A program made the position numbers and the translations under genes. A stretch of 64,000 nt of DNA from Antennarius striatus (Eukaryota > Chordata > Actinopteri > Lophiiformes > Antennariidae). Below are positions 34,558 to 47,901 of the stretch, piece by piece. The stretch covers positions 1,171,001 through 1,235,000 of the forward strand of contig NC_090783.1 of NCBI RefSeq assembly GCF_040054535.1. Reading direction: 5' to 3'. Below the pieces are notes generated by a model that saw only the letters and a program-made list of their open reading frames with translations, made no database searches and was not told where the DNA came from. Within the stretch, counting starts at the first letter, position 1, and each line of letters starts with the position of its first letter.

Positions 34558-35815
34558 ACAGAACCTGGTTCAACAGAACCCGGATCAACAGAGCCCGGAT
34601 CAACAGAACCCAGATCAACAGAACCTGGTTCAACAGAACCTGGTTCCACAAAACCCAGAGCAACAGAACCCGGATTAACAGAACCCAGATCAACAGAACC
34701 CAGTTTAACAGAACCCAGATCAACAGAACCTGGTTCAACAGAACCCGGATTAACAGAACCCAGATCAACAGAACCTGGTTTAACAGAACCTGGATTAACA
34801 GAACCTGGATCAACAGAACCTGGTTTAACAGAACCCGGATCAACAGAACCCAGATCAACAGAACCTGGTTCAACAGAACCCAGATCAACAAAACCCAGAT
34901 CAACAGTACCTGGATCAACAGAACCTGGTTCAACAGAACCTGGTTCAACAAAACCCGGATCAACAGAACCCGGATTAACAGAACCCAGATCAACAGAACC
35001 CGGTTTAACAGAACCCAGATCAACAGAACCTGGTTCAACAGAACCTGGATTAACAGAACCCGGATCAACAGAACCCGGTTTAACAGAACCTGGATTAACA
35101 GAACCTAGATCAACAGAACCTGGTTTAACAGAACCTGGATTAACAGAACCCGGATCAACAGAACCTGGTTTAACAGAACCCAGATCAACAGAATCTGGTT
35201 CAACAGAACCTGGTTTAACAGAACCCAGATCAACAGAGCCTGGTTTAACAGAACCTGGATTAACAGAACCTGGTTTAACAGAACCTGGTTTAACAGAACC
35301 TGGATTAACAGAACCCTGATCAACAGAACCTGGTTTAACAGAACCTGGATCAACAGAACCTGGATCAACAGAACCTGGTTCAACAGAACCCGGATTAACA
35401 GAACCCAGATCAACAGAACCTGGTTTAACAGAACCTGGATTAACAGAACCTGGATCAACAGAACCTGGTTTAACAGAACCCGGATCAACAGAACCCAGAT
35501 CAACAGAACCTGGTTCAACAGAACCCAGATCAACAAAACCCAGATCAACAGTACCTGGATCAACAGAACCTGGTTCAACAGAACCTGGTTCAACAAAACC
35601 CGGATCAACAGAACCCGGATTAACAGAACCCAGATCAACAGAACCCGGTTTAACAGAACCCAGATCAACAGAACCTGGTTCAACAGAACCTGGATTAACA
35701 GAACCCTGATCAACAGAACCTGGTTTAACAGAACCTGGATTAACAGAACCCGGATCAACAGAACCTGGTTTAACAGAACACAGATCAACAGAACCTGGTT
35801 CAACAGAACCCAGGG
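34558..35815. repeat. 15-bp minisatellite (about 84 copies)
   Basis: The unit AACAGAACCYRGWTY is repeated with strict 15-base spacing. The array includes a 645-base (43-unit) duplication, seen from the variant block AAAACCCAGATCAACAGTAC near 34890 and again near 35535. Because 15 is divisible by 3, several frames on both strands stay open (up to 430 codons); these are not treated as genes. Confidence 0.95.
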
Positions 35816-36532
35816 GGTTCGAGTGCAACTCCAGTTCAAGTCGGATTGTTCACAAGGTTGACGCCCCCCAGGGGAGACACACCCACCCACGTCCTGGGAT
35901 ACTGTGGAATTTTGCACGACCGTTAAAATGAACAGTTTTAACAAAAGTATCTCAATAAAGTCCAGATTTGTTTATTCACTGCTGACGCGTCAGGATTCAT
36001 GTTCCTGTTAGTTTTGCTGCGTCGGCACGTTTCTGTGGACCCGTTCCTCTGGACCCGGTCTGGTTTTTCTTTCTCACCCCCCCACATCCCCTTCTTATTG
36101 GATACGGGCCCATTGGCAGTCGCAGCCCCCAGATGTTCTGTAATTACTGTATATTCATCATTACCGACCCCCCGGGTCTGGATGGGGCTGGAGAATCCAT
36201 TTGTAAGGATAAAGGATTTAAATAAAGTTTTGTCTGTTTGATCTGATGAATAAAGTTTTGTCTGTTTGATCTGATCAGGTGTTCCTGGAGTGAAAACAGG
36301 AAATCAATTTGGACCTGGGGCGACCCGGTGGCGAGGGAGGGGGGCAGGTCTGACTTGACTCTCCCAAGCCAGGGTGATGGATGTGGAGCGGGGGGGGGGG
36401 TGGTAGGGTAGGAGGGGGAGGTACAGGGGATGATCACAGGAGTGTGTGGGGGGGGGGGGGGGACGCTGGGGGGGGCATCATGGGAAAGTAAGGCAGACTG
36501 TTGATGGTTTTTCATGAAGGAGTCGGCTTGAG

Positions 36533-36746
<214 letters not shown>

Positions 36747-36851
36747 CAGAGGGAGGGGGAGACAGAGGGAGAGGACTTCTCTCCTCGTTCTTCTCACACC
36801 AGCAGCTGTTCTTCCTCCTGCGCGGCGGTGAAGCCCCATCAGGTAAGAACG

Positions 36852-36886
36852 GCGACGTGACGTGACGTGACGTGACGTGACGTGAC
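36852..36886. repeat. (GTGAC)n pentamer repeat
   Basis: Six to seven copies of CGTGA, generating a series of TGACGTGA CRE-like words, immediately after the candidate c1qtnf6 5' exon donor. Confidence 0.85.
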
Positions 36887-37000
36887 AACGGTTTTCCGTC
36901 AGAACTAATGAACCCCCCCGGCGGTGCGTTCACGTGTCAGCGGAGACGCGGAGGATTCAACTTCTGCTCAAGCCGCCAACTCAGCAGCAGCTGCAGTGTT

Positions 37001-37003
<3 letters not shown>

Positions 37004-37043
<40 letters not shown>
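37004..37043. repeat. (GT)n microsatellite
   Basis: About 20 GT units. Confidence 0.9.
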
Positions 37044-37044
<1 letters not shown>

Positions 37045-38448
37045 AACAGTCGGATGCTGTACACGTGGCTTTTTAAACGTTTTCACGATTTTGCGGGTTT
37101 GTTCATTCATCAGGCTGCGGGTCGATCTTCTGGATGGGGGCTGGGGGGGGTCCCGCTGAGGTGGGGGTCCGCTAGAATTCAGAGGGCTGCAGGTTGGTGA
37201 CGTCACTGCGCGTTATGTTTGTTTAGTCGTTTGGTTGAGTTGTGGGGGCTTTGACTTCTTTGACCTCTGATTGGTTGAGTTGTGGGGGCTTTGTCTTCTG
37301 GTTGGTTGCCATGGCGAGGGGCTTTCAGACAATAATGGTTCCTCCTTTCCGTGGGCGAAAAGGATGGAGACGGAGCGCCAGTGCTTTCACCTTCTACTCG
37401 TCTACCTCTGCTCCATCCATCACCTCCAATCCGTCGCCGTGGAGAACAGAATGAAACCAGCATCCAGCATCTCCACCACACGGTTTCCTTGGTAACCGAC
37501 ATTCTTCGCGCGGATCTGAGACAGTTTGACCAAACTTTTTGTTTTTTTGAAAAAAAAACATAATTTCAGTAATTGTGAGTTTTCCTCTTCCTGCGTCAGC
37601 CTCTGTTTAGAAACCCTGGTCTTGGTTTGCTGCTTTAAACTCTTGCGGTTGGATTATTTCTGAACACGGTTGGTCTTCCTGCCACATGAAGCAGTTCCTG
37701 AGCTGAACCCGGGCGGTTCTGCTCAGGACGTTCCACCCAAACCTCCAGCGGACCTTCACGACTCCGGGAAAAAAACGCTTTAAAATTAGTTTTGCTGAAA
37801 CTCTTTGAACCGGTTGAACTCCAGGTGGAGGGGCCCCTGGGTGTCAGAGTTCCTGGGGCCCCCCTTTTTGAGACCAGCAATCCCAGAACCACATGCCTCC
37901 ATGTTTACCAGGAGTTAGTCTGGGTCGAATCATCAAACGTGTTCATGTCGAGTTTTTTCCCAACCGTCTGCAGGAGTTATGGGATTTTCTGGATCCCGGG
38001 TCCGGATCAGGGAACCAGTTCCTGGTAGAGCCTACATTTCCCAACATTCCCAGTTGGAGAACATGATTCCTAGTTGTTCGAACTCCTCTGACAAAACGTG
38101 TCGGCCGCATTCCATTCCAATCTTTTGACACATGCGTCTGTGTATGTTTTTATCTGCGTTTCTTTCCGTCTCGCACGTTGACGGGATAACGCTCCGACTC
38201 GGAGTTGTTTTCACGATGACGCGCTGACGCTCGGCCAACTGGAAGGAAAATCGACGCCAAAAGAACAATTAATCCCAGAAACGCCTGCGCCTGCCAAAGA
38301 CGTGTTGCAAGCGTTGCAGGAGAGTTCAGAACACGCCATCGGATCCGGATCTCGTGATCCGGATTCATCGAAACCCGTTACGTTTTCATGTTTGCAGATC
38401 CATTAAAGTCCACTTCCTGTTTCATTCCCCTCCCAGGTGCTGACAGCC

Positions 38449-40560
38449 ATGTTGGCGGCGTGCGTGCGGCTCCTGTTGCTCCTCCCCCTGGTCTGCTGCG
38501 TCCCCTCCCCCTCCAGACCCTCCAGGTACTGCCGGCGGTGCTGCGACCACGTGGAGCCCCCGTCGGCCCAGTATCACGTTCCCGAGGTCCGCACCGTCAT
38601 CAACATGACCATCCTCAAAGGTACCCCAGCCTCGTCTGGAGGACGGGACACTTTTATTTTGGCGGGGCTTCCTGTTTATTTCGCACTTCCTCAGTTTGTC
38701 TTGTGATTGTGTGACATCTGAAGTCTGTTTGGTTTATTTATGTGGCTCCAGAGAATATGTTTTGAGAAAAACAAAAGACTAAATAGAAGAATGTAAAGTT
38801 TAAATAAAGTTTAAAATTCTTCCTGCTTAGAGATTTTTTATTACAATAAAATCCTGGGTTATTTTTGTGACCTCCATGTTTGTTTGTGTTGATTTAATCT
38901 GTTTCCTGCGTGTTCAGGAAAAGCAAAAGAAACAAATACAAAGTAGTTCATCTATTTATTCAGGAACGTCATGTGAACAAACATTACGTACATATTAAAG
39001 TACAGTAACGTCTGTGTTTACGCTGCTGGTCCCTTAGAGATAAAATAACTGATAAAGAAGCCACACCCATTTCTGATCTAAGCCCCACCCACACAGAATC
39101 TATGGAAACTGATAACTTACTCACTCTTTCCTGGTGTTTGCTATTACTGTCCAGTTGTGCTGATGTAATCTGATTACTTGTGCATGTGCATTCCAAAAGT
39201 AACCCAAAAAAAAAAATTGCCTTTATCCTGCCTTTACTTCCCCGGTACGCTAGGAGTTAACCTGGAGAACGAGCTTTTCTGTTGTCGTATGTTTTATTTT
39301 GTAAGGCTTTGTTTGAACCCAAAGGAAGCAAAAATATTACAAGCGAATGAAAAATATCCCAGAACCGCAAACCCCCGTCCCATCTGGAGGGGGATTTAGA
39401 GAACATGTGGGGCTGATGTCGGCACCCGACCACAGATGCTGAGTCCGCTTCATCTGCCGGTTCTTTTGATAGCCGAACGAGTCGAGTCTGTCCTGACCCA
39501 GAATCAACCCCGAAAACCAGTCCGACCGCCAAATCGGTTGACAAAGACTGTCCCGTTTCACATTGAAGAACTTTTGTAGAGGAGGGGAACAAAGGCTGCA
39601 GGACGGGGCGTCTTTGAGTTTGGTCCATAAAATAACCGCAGGGGAAAAGAGAAACTGCTGAGTCTCTGGTTTCTCTAGTGTACAAGACAAAAAATGTAAG
39701 AACATTCCAGCTGTGCAGAGGAGGAGGAGGAGGCCTGCAGCTCCCCCAAACGAGCCTTTAATGGTGCACAAAACGTGGAGACGCACAAATACGTAGGACA
39801 TTTGTCGCACACCTATGCACAAAGACAAATCTGCCCTTTCCTGCCCGTGCACAAGGAAATTGCATCGTACAAGACCGTCCGTCTTTCTGGGTTGGTGCAA
39901 CTTCCTGATAGTTGGAGGAGATTAGGAGTTCTGGTTGTGTTTGAACTTGTGTCCACATCCAAATAAAAAAAAAGTTCACTCCTACCTTTGTTTCTTCTTC
40001 TTGCACAACCAGGGGATAAAGGAGACAAAGGTGATAAAGGTACACCAGGCAAACCCGGTCCAGAGGGATCTCCCGGGTTCCGAGGACCCATGGGACCCAA
40101 AGGCAGCAAAGGCCAGGCCGGCGCCCCAGGAGATCCCTGCAAGATCCCCCACTCTTCGTTCTCGGTGGGACGTCGCAAGGCTCTGCACAGCGTGGACTAC
40201 TACCAGGCGCTGGTGTTCGACACGGTGTTCGTCAACATCCACGACCACTTCAACATGTTCAAGGGGAAGTTCTACTGCTACGTGCCGGGGATCTACTTCT
40301 TCAACATCAACATCCACACCTGGAACTTCAAGGAGACCTACCTGCACCTGATGCACAACGACAAGGAGCAGGTGATCCTGTACGCCCAGCCCAGCGAGAG
40401 GTCCATCATGCAGAGCCAGAGCGTCATGTTCGACCTGGCGCTGAACGACGAGGTCTGGGTCCGGCTCTACAAGAGGGAGAGGGAGAACGCCGTCTACAGC
40501 GACGACGTGGATGTTTACATCACCTTCAACGGATACCTGGTAGCGCCGAGCGTCAAGTGA
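38449..40560 (+). CDS. c1qtnf6: Complement C1q/TNF-related protein 6 (CTRP6)
   Basis: Two coding exons (38449-38620 and 40013-40560) join in phase to 239 residues (human 278). CTRP6 is a secreted trimeric protein linked in mammals to adipose and inflammatory signalling and to alternative-complement regulation. A signal peptide ([14 protein letters not shown]) is followed by a cysteine cluster (CRRCC, like human CQRCC) and [12 protein letters not shown], like human IRPYINITILKG. Next come 14 Gly-X-Y triplets (about 58-99), a short collagen stalk, and a C1q domain (about 106-239) containing [30 protein letters not shown] and [17 protein letters not shown], the last nearly identical to human CTRP6. 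The ATG at 38449 follows a CTCCCAG acceptor at 38436. Human transcripts start with a longer N-terminus, so a 5' exon is likely; 36750-36842 is a candidate. A fish a/b suffix is not assigned. Confidence 0.93.
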
Positions 40561-42771
40561 AAACGGAAACAAGTCGCACAATCTCTGGGTCGGATTATTA
40601 TCTTTTTGTTTTTTTTGCCGTGGATACTGCTTAACGGGAACTAAATTGAGGACAATACAAAATTGGTGCTTATTATATATTCCTTTCGGGAGAGGAGTGT
40701 CTTTTCTTGAAAAGGAACTCCCAAAAAACAAGTTAGATCACGAGGGGCAATCTGAAAAGCGAAATGAAGCAAAGCACATCAGTGGGAAGAAGGGTAACTT
40801 CTGGACAGTATGGTGTTGTGGGGGTTTGTTTGGCCCTGGACGCTCACGGGTTCCCTCATCAATCGTTGCCCAACAAGTGACCAGTCTGCCCAACAATCGT
40901 TGCCCAATAAGATACCGCCTTGTCATCGCCCAACCAGCGTCCCCTGCAAAGTCAGTACGATCCCAGGAAAACGTTTCATCTCCTACTTCTGTGCTTCACT
41001 TCTCAGGCAGCACCTTTCAGGGACTTTAAAGTTGCATTGCTTACCAGGGGTTCTAGATCTGTGTAGTCTCTGTTGGCGGTTCTGCAATGGGAATGGAACG
41101 CTCCTGTTCCCACTGACAGACTGCTCATACCTTCAACAGATACTTCCTGTGTACCTGTAGGAAGTACACTCAGCTTCAAAGGGTTGGTTCACCCAAAGTC
41201 CTAAAACACACCTACCCCCCGTTGTTGTCCATCGATGTTGTTAGTGGTAAGCGGGTATGTTGAAGAGTTGGGGCTCAAACTGGCCCAAACCGGGCCGGGA
41301 TGAGATCTTGCAACTTCTGACGTCCTCTCAGAAACCGTTTGTTTGTCGATAGAACTTCATCCTGCCTTCGTTTTAGTACAATTAGCTCAGATGTTTCCAA
41401 AATTTGGTAATGTTAGAGATGTCGTGGGTCGATGTTCTATCCAGATTTGGGCCAAAACGTAACGGGGCTACGATCGGGAAATACAACGGATCCCAGTAGT
41501 ATTTGCATAACCCGCTAACAAACAAACAAAGAGGAACGGACAATTGTAGTTAGGAAGACTTTCGTGGGCCGACCCTCTGAAGATAAGCGAACCCCAACAT
41601 ATCAGGATGAAAATCGATGGTGCTTCATCGCTAACTACGAGCATTCGGTTACCGCATGTTCCCGTAGAGACTTCAAACTGCAGAGCGGTTCCTGTAAATA
41701 GTTGTATTATAACTCTTTATAGCCTAAATCTGGATTGTGTATGTGTGTCTGTGTTTGTAAACAAAGCTTCCTTTGCTAACCCCGCCCCTCTTTTTTTTTC
41801 TTTCTGTATCGCCTAGCAACAAAAAGACACCTGATTCCGAAAAAAATTAAACACTTTCAGAATCTCTTGTGGAAACTGAATCCTGTAAAATCAATGACGA
41901 TTTTCAAAAGCGCATCGTAACTTTTCCGCGCCGCGGAGACGTTCATCGTCTGGATTAGACATCAAAGCCGGTCGGGTTTCCAAACCAACACAAATAAAAC
42001 AGGCCAGTAAAAAGTCTGATGGTCTCCGGGCCGGGACGGCTCTGCCTGCCAGCTCCATCTGTTTGGACATATCTCCCCCATTAGCTGTAAGGCCGTCCTG
42101 GGGAGGCGTGTCAGGGTTGGGGGGGGGGTAGACAGCGTTGTAAATACTTTAAGCCTCGAGGGCAGATCTGAAAGCTGTTGGGAAACGTGAACATTTACCT
42201 GGAACGTCGGTCAGAGCGGCTCCAGAGAAAACATCAAACCCCGTTAGGACAGTTAAACTGCTCGACGTTCCTGGAATTTGTTTTTTTAGTTAGGACCCCC
42301 CCTCACCCCCCAGGTATGAATGGATGTTCATGTAGATGGAAGAAAAAGATGTTATTTAAAAGAATAAAACTAATAAAAATGACCAAAATGTCAAAAGACG
42401 TCCTTCCAGTTTGAGTTTGAGTTATGCCGTCTTGAGTTACATCCCACCCACTCGTAACCATGGAAACAAAATCAGAATTCACCACATCAGGACTCGACTG
42501 ATGTTTCATTAACGAGAAACATAAAGACGAAAAAAATCCAAACTTAATTTGAATAATTTGTTTTAGTTGTGAACCTTTGATCACAGATGCGCTCCCTTCA
42601 TTATCCAATCAGACGTGAATGAGGGGCGGGGCTTCTTTCCTCATTGGTTGTTTTTGTTTGTGTCTAATAAACTTCATCTTCAGACAGTAAATAGTATTTT
42701 TTAAGCTTTATTCGATCAAAAGCGATGCTCTAAAGATCGTCGGGTGGATCCGTAGAATCCGATGTGAACCG

Positions 42772-42826
42772 ACAGTAACCGACAGTAACTGACAGTAACT
42801 GACAGTAACTGATGGTAACCGACAAA
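42772..42826. repeat. 10-bp tandem repeat
   Basis: Five to six copies of CAGTAACYGA. Confidence 0.85.
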
Positions 42827-44187
42827 TCTGCAGACCTTCAGATTGCGACGGATCGTTAACCACATGAGGAAGTGATGGTGGTACAGGACGGGTCCACAAA
42901 ACACAGGATGTCGCTGTGGGATCATGGGAGATTTAGCGTTTAGCACGATTCCTCCAGAGACCTGGAACTGACCTTTGGCTCCTTGAAGGCGAATCGGGAC
43001 TCAAGTTCAACCCGTTTTGTTAGGTCAAGGCTGCTAAAAAACCAGCGATGAAGAGAGACGTGACCTGAAACAAACCGTCGATGTCAGACGTCGTAAAATA
43101 CGTTCGTTCTCTCTGATCCCAGACTTACAGGCTAATAACGTCGCTGTAAAGCAGCGCCGGACGAGGTTTACAGAGCGACGTCGCTACGGCGAGGCCTTTA
43201 GCATCCCAGCGCCGCTCTCGCTGCGGGGTGATGTCACTGATGAAGATGAGGAGAGGAGGCTGTGATCGATGTTATTGGACGGTGAAGACAGGTTTGGCGA
43301 ACGGGTTTATTTCGGTTTGGGAGTGCTAAGGCTGAGCTAGCGGCTAACAGCTGCTGTCAGGGAGCAGCCAGCGAAGCGGCGCTCCCTTAATTACAACCAC
43401 ATGACCTGTGGCCGCGCTCATCCGTCACAGGGAGACAGCGCTGGGGGGGTCGGGGGATCATGGTACAGGATAATAACTGGAACTACACTCGTCCCCCCCG
43501 GCGGTTGTTGTTCTACGTCTGACAGGAAGCGAGCTCCTCCTGATTTAAAGGGACGGTTCTAAACGCGTGTTGCACTGTTTGTTACACTAAAAAAAATTAA
43601 CCTCATTCTAACACTGTAAAAAAAAAAAGGACTGAATGAGTTAAAACTTTTTGGGAAAACTTTTTAAAAATTCTTTACAGTTGGACATGATGAACGCTGG
43701 ACGGTCAGGCTGCAGGCTAACGCCGCTAACGGCGCTAACTTCCTGTCGCGCTGAACCCTGATTGGAAGCTGCTTCACACACAATCAATCAACGACACGTT
43801 TGAACAGAAGTGAGAACGAGTTTATCCGTCAATAACAGGAACCTTCAGATGTTTTAACCCTTTCTAGCCCCAACGGGCGCTGGTGGCGGCGGCTGATGAG
43901 TCTGCTGAGACAAGTCCAAATGTAGGGGTAAATAAAAAGAACATCAGCTGGGGGGCGCTCTTGGGGGGGGGGGCACACACTGCGGAGAAGCAGTAATTCA
44001 ACCACTTCCTGTTTAGATGTTTAAATGCAGGTTTTGCTACTTTCTGGGTCACATGATCCACCTGAAAGCCAATCACCTTCAGCTCCGCCTCCACAACCAC
44101 AACCTCGGGTCAGCCGGTCCGTCCCCCCCTGGTACCGCAGTCTGGAGCTGGACGACCACAAGTCCAGATGTCCTGATGGGGACTTCA

Positions 44188-44188
<1 letters not shown>

Positions 44189-44234
<46 letters not shown>
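44189..44234. repeat. (CA)n microsatellite
   Basis: About 22 CA units. Confidence 0.9.
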
Positions 44235-44236
<2 letters not shown>

Positions 44237-44304
44237 AAAATAACGCGCTGTGTTGCTCCAGTTCTTTTAGCTGCAAATGACAGAGTAGACAGTCTAACCC
44301 CACC

Positions 44305-44310
<6 letters not shown>

Positions 44311-44379
<69 letters not shown>
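44311..44379. repeat. (CA)n microsatellite
   Basis: About 34 CA units, 77 bases after the previous array. Confidence 0.9.
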
Positions 44380-44380
<1 letters not shown>

Positions 44381-44830
44381 GGGACGATGCCCACTGCGGT
44401 GCTGCCCTCTGGTGGCAGGAGGCGCAAACTACACAAAGACGCACACACAGGGCTCAAATTTTTAAAATTAATTTATTATATGTCCTCGTGAAAGAACTGA
44501 TGACTTCCTGTTGCCATGGTTACATACACCCGTTCATGGAGAACCAATCAGCTCGTTTTCAATTAAATTAGAAATTTACACTCTTTTTCTTTGTGACCCT
44601 GCAGAGGAGAAAAACACCTTTCTTAAAGGACATTCTCTTTTTTGCCTTTTCTTTTCTTTTCCCCTGGGAGGGGGGAAGCCCCCCCCCCCCGCTGCTCCCT
44701 CTTCCTCCTCCTCCTCTTCCTCCTTCATTCTCTTTTATTTGGATGAGCGGATGTCGAGGCGAGGGAACACCTGATTACACTGGCACAATGATGAACACGG
44801 GCAAAAGGGCACACACACTCAGTACGCTAC

Positions 44831-44832
<2 letters not shown>

Positions 44833-44873
<41 letters not shown>

Positions 44874-44884
44874 ACACACACACA
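44833..44884. repeat. (CA)n microsatellite
   Basis: About 25 CA units with one TC interruption; a short (AAT)n follows at 44925. Confidence 0.9.
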
Positions 44885-45228
44885 TGCTTAGAGACCGCCC
44901 AACTTTCCAAAATAAAAGCACAAAAATAATAATAATAATAATAAGAACCCGGAGACAATTTGAAAACCAACAATGATATAAAAAATAAACCTATGCAACC
45001 AAATACAATCATCATCAGTGCATGAGGACAGAGGAAGGATTCAGGTTGTGTGTTTTGTACAACGTTGTGTGGTAGAAGGAACCGGTGTGTAGAAAAATAA
45101 AAATCAAGACATATTTCTCTTACTTTAGTCTGAAATGAAGTCAAAAACGTGTGAAAACGAAGGACGTGTGCATAACTGGTTAACTGGGAGCAGGCGGCGC
45201 TCGGGCAGCCTCCGTGTGGTTTGACGGT

Positions 45229-45268
45229 TGGATGGATGGATGGATGGATGGATGGATGGATGGATGGA
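45229..45268. repeat. (GGAT)n microsatellite
   Basis: Nine to ten perfect TGGA/GGAT units. Confidence 0.9.
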
Positions 45269-45927
45269 TTCACCGAGAGCAGAATCCAGCCGATCGGAAC
45301 GGAAGGATTCATCAATCTGGACACGTTTTTTTGTTGTTTTTTCATTCAAATATTTGCATAAAATTCTAATTTGGAGCTCAGATTGAATTCTAAGCTGAAC
45401 CTTCTGATACGTTTGGACTCAGTGAAGCCGAACGACAGCAGAGATGAACTGAAACACAACCTGGCAACAACAATAAACATCTAGAAGAAGAAAAAGTAAA
45501 AAAGAAAAGAAGAAGAAGGAGGAGGAAACCCTGTTTCAGGCCCGTCATTAAAGCTGCAGCTTTAATAAACAACAAAAACAAGATAAGGTGCTCAAATTAA
45601 AAAAAACCTTTTGTTTGTTTGTTGTGTTGACATCTTTGTCGATTTGAAAAGAATATAAACAATCATCAGTGGAACAAAAAAAATAAATAAATAAAAAAAA
45701 ACCCCAGCTCATCAGCGCCCCCTGGCGGTCAGACGCCAGATAACTGGAGAAAAACATGAGGACAGAATGGTTGTTTTATTTTGAATTCCTGCTGTATGCT
45801 GGGTTCCAATCCGCTCACACAACGGCGAGCCTTCATGGAGGTCACATGACAACAAACGCACAAACAGTCGCCTGAGTGTTCGACCAGCAGTGGACACGAC
45901 CACAAAATGAAACAACAAAGGCTGCAC

Positions 45928-45933
45928 TGTGTG

Positions 45934-46014
<81 letters not shown>
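45928..46014. repeat. (GT)n microsatellite
   Basis: About 43 GT units with single-base interruptions. Confidence 0.9.
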
Positions 46015-46015
<1 letters not shown>

Positions 46016-46502
46016 GGTGAGCGCAAACACGTTTGGAACCAAAAGGGAAAACGCACAAATGCAAAAACGACTCATAAACGGAGTGGTTACGTAAAGTGGG
46101 TGATGATGTCATCAAAACAACAAAAACAATCAGTAAACAACAGCAACCGTTAGCGCCGCCGGTGCTAACGGCTAACCGGAGGGGCGTGAGCAGAAGTCGC
46201 CTAAAAAAGACATGAAATACCGAGCTGCCAACCGGAGGAAGTTCCAAAAATAAAAGGAAAAAAATGTCAAAAAAACAAAAAAGTTAAATAGAAAAACAGA
46301 AAAGACTCAATAAAAGTTAAAAACGTAAAATAACGGAAAGTCGTGGAAAACGAGTGCAAAACCAACGAAAAACGAGTGGACAAAGAAACCACGCCCTCTT
46401 TTCTCCTCTGCATCTGATTGGAGGGAATTCAACACGCCCTCCTTCCCTTAAATGCCACCCCGTCTCTGGGTCACCTCAGGTCGGGGTCGCCTCACGATAC
46501 AG

Positions 46503-46535
46503 TAGATAGACAAAAGTATGTGGACACCTGAGAGG
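46503..46535. repeat. Possible DNA-transposon terminal fragment
   Basis: GACAAAAGTATGTGGACACC resembles the terminal inverted repeat of a widespread fish DNA transposon family. Only one end is visible and I recognise it by eye only. Confidence 0.35.
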
Positions 46536-47412
46536 GGGTCCTTTCAGGAAGTCATTGGAGCTTCAGATTCTTCCCTGGGGGGTTCAAACCTCTCCTATGG
46601 CGTCCCACGTCAGCTGACAAATGGAACTGTCCCTTTAATTCTCACTAACGCCCACGTTTTTCCTGTGTATTGACCTCCACCAATCACAGGGTCACGCTGT
46701 CAGTCACATGACGCCATCGCACCTGACGCGCGGCCAGGCGTCCATCTGTCTCTGGCGTTTCCCGTTTGATCCGCCGCGTCAGAACATATGGACGAGAGGA
46801 CCGGGTTAGTCCCGCCCCCTTCTCTGCTCCGCCCTCACACCCCCCCCCCGCCCCCCGTGTTTACGAACGCCAGACATCTTTAACTGTCTCAAATCGTCGT
46901 TAAAGTCGTCGCTCACCACCGCCGCACCGGTTTGACCCCCTCCCACGCGGCGCACAGCGGGCCGCGTTCCATTTCTATACGAGTGTTTTCACTGAACCTG
47001 ATTTGCTCATTCAGAGCCATTAAACAGGGTGTGGACCAATCAGACGTGGAGACGCTTCCTGTTTGCTTCAACGGCTCATTTAACGCCCGGTCAGGGCGAA
47101 GGTGGCGACGACGGCCTGCTGTCAGGACGCAGAATTCCTTTGGATTGTTCTGGAGTTAGGGGGGGAGGGGGGGTCCAGACGTGGGTAGTTTCTGAACATT
47201 CCAGACCCATGAAGGAGCCCCGGATAGAAATACAACTGAAAGGACCCTCTATCACCCCCCCGCCCCCCCGCCCACATCCGGACAGCCTCGAATGTTTCTA
47301 GGAAAAGATCAATGGGTGGAAACCAGAGCGCTGGAGGGAGGGGGGGCGGAACCACAAGGGCCAGTCAGCCCACAACAGATGGGGGGGGGGGGCTGCAGAC
47401 ACATCTGTGCAA

Positions 47413-47414
<2 letters not shown>

Positions 47415-47444
<30 letters not shown>
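47415..47444. repeat. (CA)n microsatellite
   Basis: About 15 CA units. Confidence 0.85.
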
Positions 47445-47448
<4 letters not shown>

Positions 47449-47855
47449 GGCTTAGCGTTGGCGATGTCATCTCGTCTTAAAGGACGCCTCCGCCAGACGA
47501 TGATGTCACAGTGATGTCATCGCTACGCTCGTACCCCACAGAGAGAAGAAATTTATCAGTTAAGGTTACCCCGGGTGACTTGCAACATGTTGCATCGTGG
47601 GAAACCCTCTCAAAGTATCTGGACCCGTGCTCCAGCGTTGTTTTATAATTCACGGCGTCCCTGAACTGCTCGACTTCGCAGGTGTCTACCCTTCGTAAAG
47701 ATGGCACTAAAGCCGTCTCCTAGCAACAAAGACGCTAGTCTGAAGCGCCACGTCCGATCACATGACTGCTCCGTATCTTTGGCGACGCGTTTGGGTGTCC
47801 TGTGATTGATGTATGGGCGCCAAAAAAACCAACAAAGAAAAACGGCGCTGCTGGG

Positions 47856-47857
<2 letters not shown>

Positions 47858-47900
<43 letters not shown>
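47858..47900. repeat. (GT)n microsatellite
   Basis: About 21 GT units. Confidence 0.9.

Positions 47901-47901
<1 letters not shown>

Noticed and set aside
34536-35828. 430-codon minus-strand frame and 208-codon plus-strand frame
   Set aside because: They are produced entirely by a 15-bp minisatellite; no domain, start context or splice evidence.
39982-40731. 249-codon minus-strand frame
   Set aside because: It is antisense to the c1qtnf6 collagen/C1q exon.
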